Program-made: the position numbers and the translations under genes
The notes under the pieces: generated by a model
Databases searched by the model: none
The model's input: only the letters and a program-made list of their open reading frames with translations
Told to the model about the DNA's origin: nothing
Part shown: positions 60,872-64,000 of the stretch, one piece after another
How the letters are laid out: each line of letters starts with the position of its first letter
Position numbering within the stretch: position 1 is the stretch's first letter
DNA from: Chloroflexota bacterium
GTDB lineage: Bacteria > Chloroflexota > Anaerolineae > Promineifilales > Promineifilaceae
Length of the DNA: 64,000 nt
Assembly: GCA_014584575.1 (NCBI GenBank)
Contig: JACTMP010000018.1
Coordinates: forward strand, 1-64,000
Direction of reading: 5' to 3'

Positions 60872-61732
60872 ATGTCCCAACCAACCATTATTCAAGACGC
60901 TGATTATCTGCAAAACAACCAATACAAGAGTTCGGCTAATCTGGATGCACGGGCGGCGCTGCACCGGCGGTTCCGCACGGCCGTGACCCCCTGGCAAGTC
61001 TGGGTATTTGACCATTTAGAGCTGCGGGAGGGTACGGCCGTGCTGGAATGTGGCTGTGGCCCCGGCTGGCTGTGGCGGGAAAATATCGCACGAATTCCAC
61101 CCGATTGCCATATCACTCTCACCGATTTGTCGGCTGGCATGGTGGCCGAAACCAAAACCGCGCTGCAACATTCTGGGCACGACTTCCGCTTTCAGTCGGC
61201 CAACATTCAAAAACTGCCCTTCCCCGATGACAGTTTTGACGTGGTGATTGCCAACCACATGCTCTATCACGTCCCTGATTTGCCAACGGCGTTGCGGGAA
61301 GTGCGGCGGGTGTTGAAAGGCGACGGCCGTTTTTTTGCGGCTACCAACGGTCAAAACCACCTGCGCGAGTTATGGCAAATCGGCCTGGAACTATGGCCGG
61401 AGGCCAATGATTGGCTGCAACAATTGTTATCGGCCGAATGGTCGTTTTCGTTTCAGTTGGAGAATGGCAAAGAGTGGCTCACGGCCGTGTTTCCCCACAT
61501 CTCCCTGTTTCGCTATGACGATCACCTGGCCGTCACCGAAGCCGAACCCATTCTGGACTTCCTCTTCTCCACTTCTTTGGCCGGTAGCAATCACCAACCT
61601 GAACCAGAAACCGTCGCCCAGGTACGGCAAAAACTAACACAGCAAATCACCCGTGATAGCGCTATCCACATCACCAAAGATACCGGGCTGTTTTATTGCT
61701 CGGGCATCCGTCCATTTCTCCATCCGCTGTAG
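60872..61732 (+). CDS. Class I SAM-dependent methyltransferase
   Basis: A protein of 286 residues of the UbiE/small-molecule type (Methyltransf_11-like). Motif I is VLECGCGPGWLW, the acidic loop is TLTDLSAGMV, and later motifs include FPDDSFDVVIANHMLYHVPDLPTALREVRRVLK. The substrate is not evident. The ATG is preceded by GAGGAGG. It is divergent from the lipoprotein gene, and the intervening gap of 184 bp holds fold-back words (cgatttatcgcctaaaacggcaataaattgcctac). Confidence 0.9.
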   Translation: MSQPTIIQDADYLQNNQYKSSANLDARAALHRRFRTAVTPWQVWVFDHLELREGTAVLECGCGPGWLWRENIARIPPDCHITLTDLSAGMVAETKTALQHSGHDFRFQSANIQKLPFPDDSFDVVIANHMLYHVPDLPTALREVRRVLKGDGRFFAATNGQNHLRELWQIGLELWPEANDWLQQLLSAEWSFSFQLENGKEWLTAVFPHISLFRYDDHLAVTEAEPILDFLFSTSLAGSNHQPEPETVAQVRQKLTQQITRDSAIHITKDTGLFYCSGIRPFLHPL

Positions 61733-61745
61733 TACGTGACTAACC

Positions 61746-61810
61746 TGAATTTGAGGAGTTCGCACGCCCACGTGCGAACGAGCAGCACGAGGGCGTGCTG
61801 CTCTCCTCAC
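61746..61810. repeat. 65-bp dispersed double-hairpin repeat, copy 2
   Basis: Near-identical to 149-213, with the same two stems. Located just after the methyltransferase stop. Confidence 0.8.
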
Positions 61811-61866
61811 TCCACAAATTTAGTTTGTTGCGGTAGTAATCTCGTAGAACAAAATCCAGCCGGCTA

Positions 61867-61917
61867 TTGACAAATAGTGTACAAACTATTGACAGAATTA
61901 TACAAAAGATGTACGAT
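61867..61917 (+). promoter_or_regulatory. Candidate promoter for the FtsX-type exporter
   Basis: TTGACA occurs at 61867 and again at 61889, and the second is followed after exactly 17 bp by TACGAT (61912-61917). TGTAC occurs on both sides (61878 and 61910), so a dimeric regulator could bind over the promoter. It lies about 105 bp upstream of the exporter ATPase. Confidence 0.55.
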
Positions 61918-62022
61918 TCTGCCTGTGATTCAATCGCCTTGATGAATGAGGCGCGTCTTTACAAATGATTACCAACAGGCTGAATAGCTCAATAGCTACG
62001 GCCGACCAAAAAAACAGGGAAT

Positions 62023-62838
62023 ATGATGAACGAGAAGATGATTATCCAGGCAAAAAGTGTCAAGAAAACGTATAACACGGGCAAAGTGATTGTGCCCGCT
62101 TTGCGTGGGCTGGATTTGAATGTAAGACAAGGGGAAATGGTGGCCATCATGGGGGCTTCGGGCTGCGGCAAGACAACGCTGCTGAACACCCTGTCGGGGC
62201 TGGACGAGATTGATGAAGGGGTGATTGAGATTGACGGCCGTGACCTGGCCAAAATGAAGGACAAAGAACGCACCGCTTATCGGGCCGCCAATATGGGTTT
62301 TGTCTTCCAATTTTATAACCTGCTGCCGGTGCTGACGGCCGTGGAAAACGTCGAAATGCCCCTTCTGCTGGACGACTCACGCCAGATCAGAGCCAAAGAA
62401 GCGCGCCAGATGGCCCACGCTGCCCTGGCCGCCGTAGGGCTGGCCGAACAGGCCGACCAGCGCCCGGCCGAATTATCCGGTGGGCAGCGCCAGCGCGTCA
62501 CCATTGCCCGCGCCCTGGTCAACAATCCGGCCATCGTCTGGGCCGACGAGCCAACCGGCGACCTCGATTCCGTCACCTCGCAAGAGATCATCGAACTCAT
62601 GCGCCGTTTGAACCAGGAAAATGGGCAAACCTTTGTCATCGTCACCCATTCGCTGGAGATCGGCGAACAGTGCGACCGCATTATCTGGATGAAAGACGGC
62701 CAGATTGTGGCCGAACCGCAGCACGTCCCGGCCAATGGCAAAGCCAACGGGCACACAAACGGGCAGAGCAACGGCCGTTACCGCGAACCCATCCTCCAAC
62801 CCAACAGCGAACCCGAATTGATATTCGTCGCCAATTAA
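62023..62838 (+). CDS. LolD/MacB-type ABC ATPase
   Basis: A protein of 271 residues: P-loop [10 protein letters not shown]-loop, signature LSGGQRQRV and Walker B with [10 protein letters not shown], the mark of the LolCDE/MacB subfamily. A C-terminal extension of about 35 residues is rich in Asn/Gly/His ([12 protein letters not shown]), unusual for the family. It is followed after 12 bp by an FtsX-type permease gene, so the pair forms an exporter or mechanotransmission complex. Confidence 0.92.
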   Translation: MMNEKMIIQAKSVKKTYNTGKVIVPALRGLDLNVRQGEMVAIMGASGCGKTTLLNTLSGLDEIDEGVIEIDGRDLAKMKDKERTAYRAANMGFVFQFYNLLPVLTAVENVEMPLLLDDSRQIRAKEARQMAHAALAAVGLAEQADQRPAELSGGQRQRVTIARALVNNPAIVWADEPTGDLDSVTSQEIIELMRRLNQENGQTFVIVTHSLEIGEQCDRIIWMKDGQIVAEPQHVPANGKANGHTNGQSNGRYREPILQPNSEPELIFVAN

Positions 62839-62850
62839 AGAGTACCAACC

Positions 62851-64000
62851 ATGAACGAAATTTTTGGCATTCCCGCCAACACCTTATTAATTATTCTGCT
62901 CACCTTACTGGGTCTTATTTTCCTGGGCGTGGGCATCACGGCCGTGCGTTATCCTCTTCCCTTTCGCCTGGGCGTGCGCAATATCCCCCGCCGCAAATCA
63001 CAGACCGCCCTCATCATCGTCGGCCTGGCCCTATCCACCCTGATCATCACCAGCGCCCTGGGCATCGGCGACACCATAGATTACTCCGTCAAAGTGGCCG
63101 TCTATGACCGTTTGGGCGCGGTAGATCAAGAAATCAGCGCCACCCTGCAAGAAGCGCCCGCCGGTTTCAGCTTTGGCGCAGCGCCCAACGCCAGCGCCGA
63201 TAACAACGAATGGTTCGCTGCCGCTGTGGCCGCCGACATTGCCGCCCAGGTAGACGGCCTCGTCCTGGACGCGGCCGTGCCCGTAGCCGTGCAAACCCTG
63301 CCCGTTTTTAGCAGCAACAGCAATTTGTCGGAAGCGGCCGTCGCCATTCGCGGCATTGGGGAAGTGACCGGCGCGGGGCTGGCTGCACCCGACGGTCTGG
63401 CCGACCTGGGCGAAGGTGAACTCCTGGTCAACACCTCATTGGCCGAAGCGCTGGACATCAATCCCGGTGATGAGATTTTACTGGTCAAAGGAATGCCCAC
63501 CCCGTTCACGGTTACGGCCGTCGTGCCTGATGGTGAACTGGCGGGCAGCGGCCCGGCTGTGATCTGGTCGCTGGCCCAGGCGCAGGCATTTTTTGGACAG
63601 GAGGGGCAGATCACGGCCGTGCTCACCTCCAACGCAGGCGACCGGGAAACAGGCGTCAAACTAACCGATTCCGCCATTGCCCAACTGTCCCCCCTCACCG
63701 GCGACCTCTTCATCAACGCCGTCAAGGCCGACCAACTGGCGGCGGCGGCCACCAGCGCCGAATTCATCACCACCCTCTTTGTCACCTTCGGCATGTTCTC
63801 CATCTTCAGCGGCATTCTGCTCATCTTTCTCATCTTCTCCGTGCTGGCCGCCGAGCGTAAATCGGAGCTGGGCATGAGCCGCGCCGTGGGCCTGCAACGC
63901 GCCGACCTGGTGCGCCAATTTGTTAGCGAAGGGCTGGCCTACAACTTTTTAGCGGCCGTCATCGGGGCCACATTGGGCGTATTGGCCGCCTTTGGGCTGG
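62851..64000 (+). CDS. FtsX-type ABC permease (partial, runs off the window)
   Basis: The first 383 residues of a permease. An N-terminal helix (about 9-30) is followed by a short cytoplasmic stretch with RNIPRRKSQTALIIVGL, a second helix, an extracytoplasmic domain (about 85-300) and a further helix (about 310-330) with the FtsX-like loop ERKSELGMSRAVGLQRADLVRQF. At least one more membrane segment begins before the end of the window. The ATG at 62851 lies 12 bp after the ATPase stop. The frame stays open to position 64000. Confidence 0.88.
   Translation, partial: MNEIFGIPANTLLIILLTLLGLIFLGVGITAVRYPLPFRLGVRNIPRRKSQTALIIVGLALSTLIITSALGIGDTIDYSVKVAVYDRLGAVDQEISATLQEAPAGFSFGAAPNASADNNEWFAAAVAADIAAQVDGLVLDAAVPVAVQTLPVFSSNSNLSEAAVAIRGIGEVTGAGLAAPDGLADLGEGELLVNTSLAEALDINPGDEILLVKGMPTPFTVTAVVPDGELAGSGPAVIWSLAQAQAFFGQEGQITAVLTSNAGDRETGVKLTDSAIAQLSPLTGDLFINAVKADQLAAAATSAEFITTLFVTFGMFSIFSGILLIFLIFSVLAAERKSELGMSRAVGLQRADLVRQFVSEGLAYNFLAAVIGATLGVLAAFGL

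Overview
The window is 64 kb of GC-rich (about 55-58% by eye) chromosomal bacterial DNA. No rRNA, tRNA, CRISPR array, phage block or insertion-sequence transposase was recognised. The gene styles suggest a filamentous or biofilm member of the Chloroflexota, most likely Anaerolineae-like: Pro/Thr-rich 'TPTPT' linkers, FtsX/MacB exporters, an A2-type cytochrome oxidase cluster, a TgpA-like transglutaminase and a NACHT-HEAT-FGE protein. This is inference from style, not a marker-gene placement.

Layout. 0.2-3.5 kb: fused MacB-like ABC exporter and a LolA-like exported protein (minus strand). 3.8-7.6 kb: large membrane-anchored NACHT/HEAT/FGE-sulfatase-fold protein whose C-terminus looks like the variable region of a diversity-generating retroelement (DGR), followed by the first ~30 codons of a DGR-type reverse transcriptase embedded among inverted-repeat elements. 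7.6-14 kb: amidohydrolase, histidine kinase/response regulator pair, pteridine-reductase-like SDR, polysaccharide deacetylase, ECF sigma factor. 14.2-21.5 kb: aa3-type (A2) cytochrome c oxidase operon with CtaG and SURF1 assembly factors and two uncharacterised membrane/exported proteins. 21.7-26.6 kb: transglutaminase, GAF-PAS adenylate cyclase, peptide deformylase. 26.6-28.1 kb: AT-richer patch with a stand-alone winged-helix regulator and a secreted Gly/Cys-rich protein. 28.3-34 kb: gatC, two half-ABC exporters that look like one asymmetric heterodimer, an FAD oxidoreductase and a RelE-type toxin-antitoxin pair. 34.1-46.5 kb (minus strand): HAD hydrolase, gatB, a restriction-modification pair in an operon with an orphan HigA-like antitoxin and two small helical proteins, aminotransferase, nucleotidyltransferase, gatA, VapBC-like pair, NTF2-like protein and a trypsin-fold protease without signal peptide. 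46.9-58.7 kb: zinc-ribbon membrane protein, fused ATP sulfurylase/APS kinase with a structured leader, second APS kinase, Ca2+-type P-ATPase, membrane-fused endonuclease/exonuclease/phosphatase, a DUF4058 pseudogene and an ABC transporter. 58.7-64 kb: Cys-rich protein, beta-propeller lipoprotein, methyltransferase, and an FtsX-type exporter that runs off the end.

Two genome-wide sequence habits stand out. First, the palindrome ACGGCCGT occurs about 120 times (counted by eye), tens of times more than chance, inside and between genes, like cyanobacterial HIP1. Second, many intergenic gaps are filled by iterated 7-8 bp words (GTGATGC, CGGTAAT, GAGATTGG, TGACCAA and others) that fold back on themselves. 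They resemble cyanobacterial STRR repeats, run into open reading frames, and supply the last codons and stop of at least four genes. The strongest single-locus observation is the eroded DGR at 3.8-7.3 kb.
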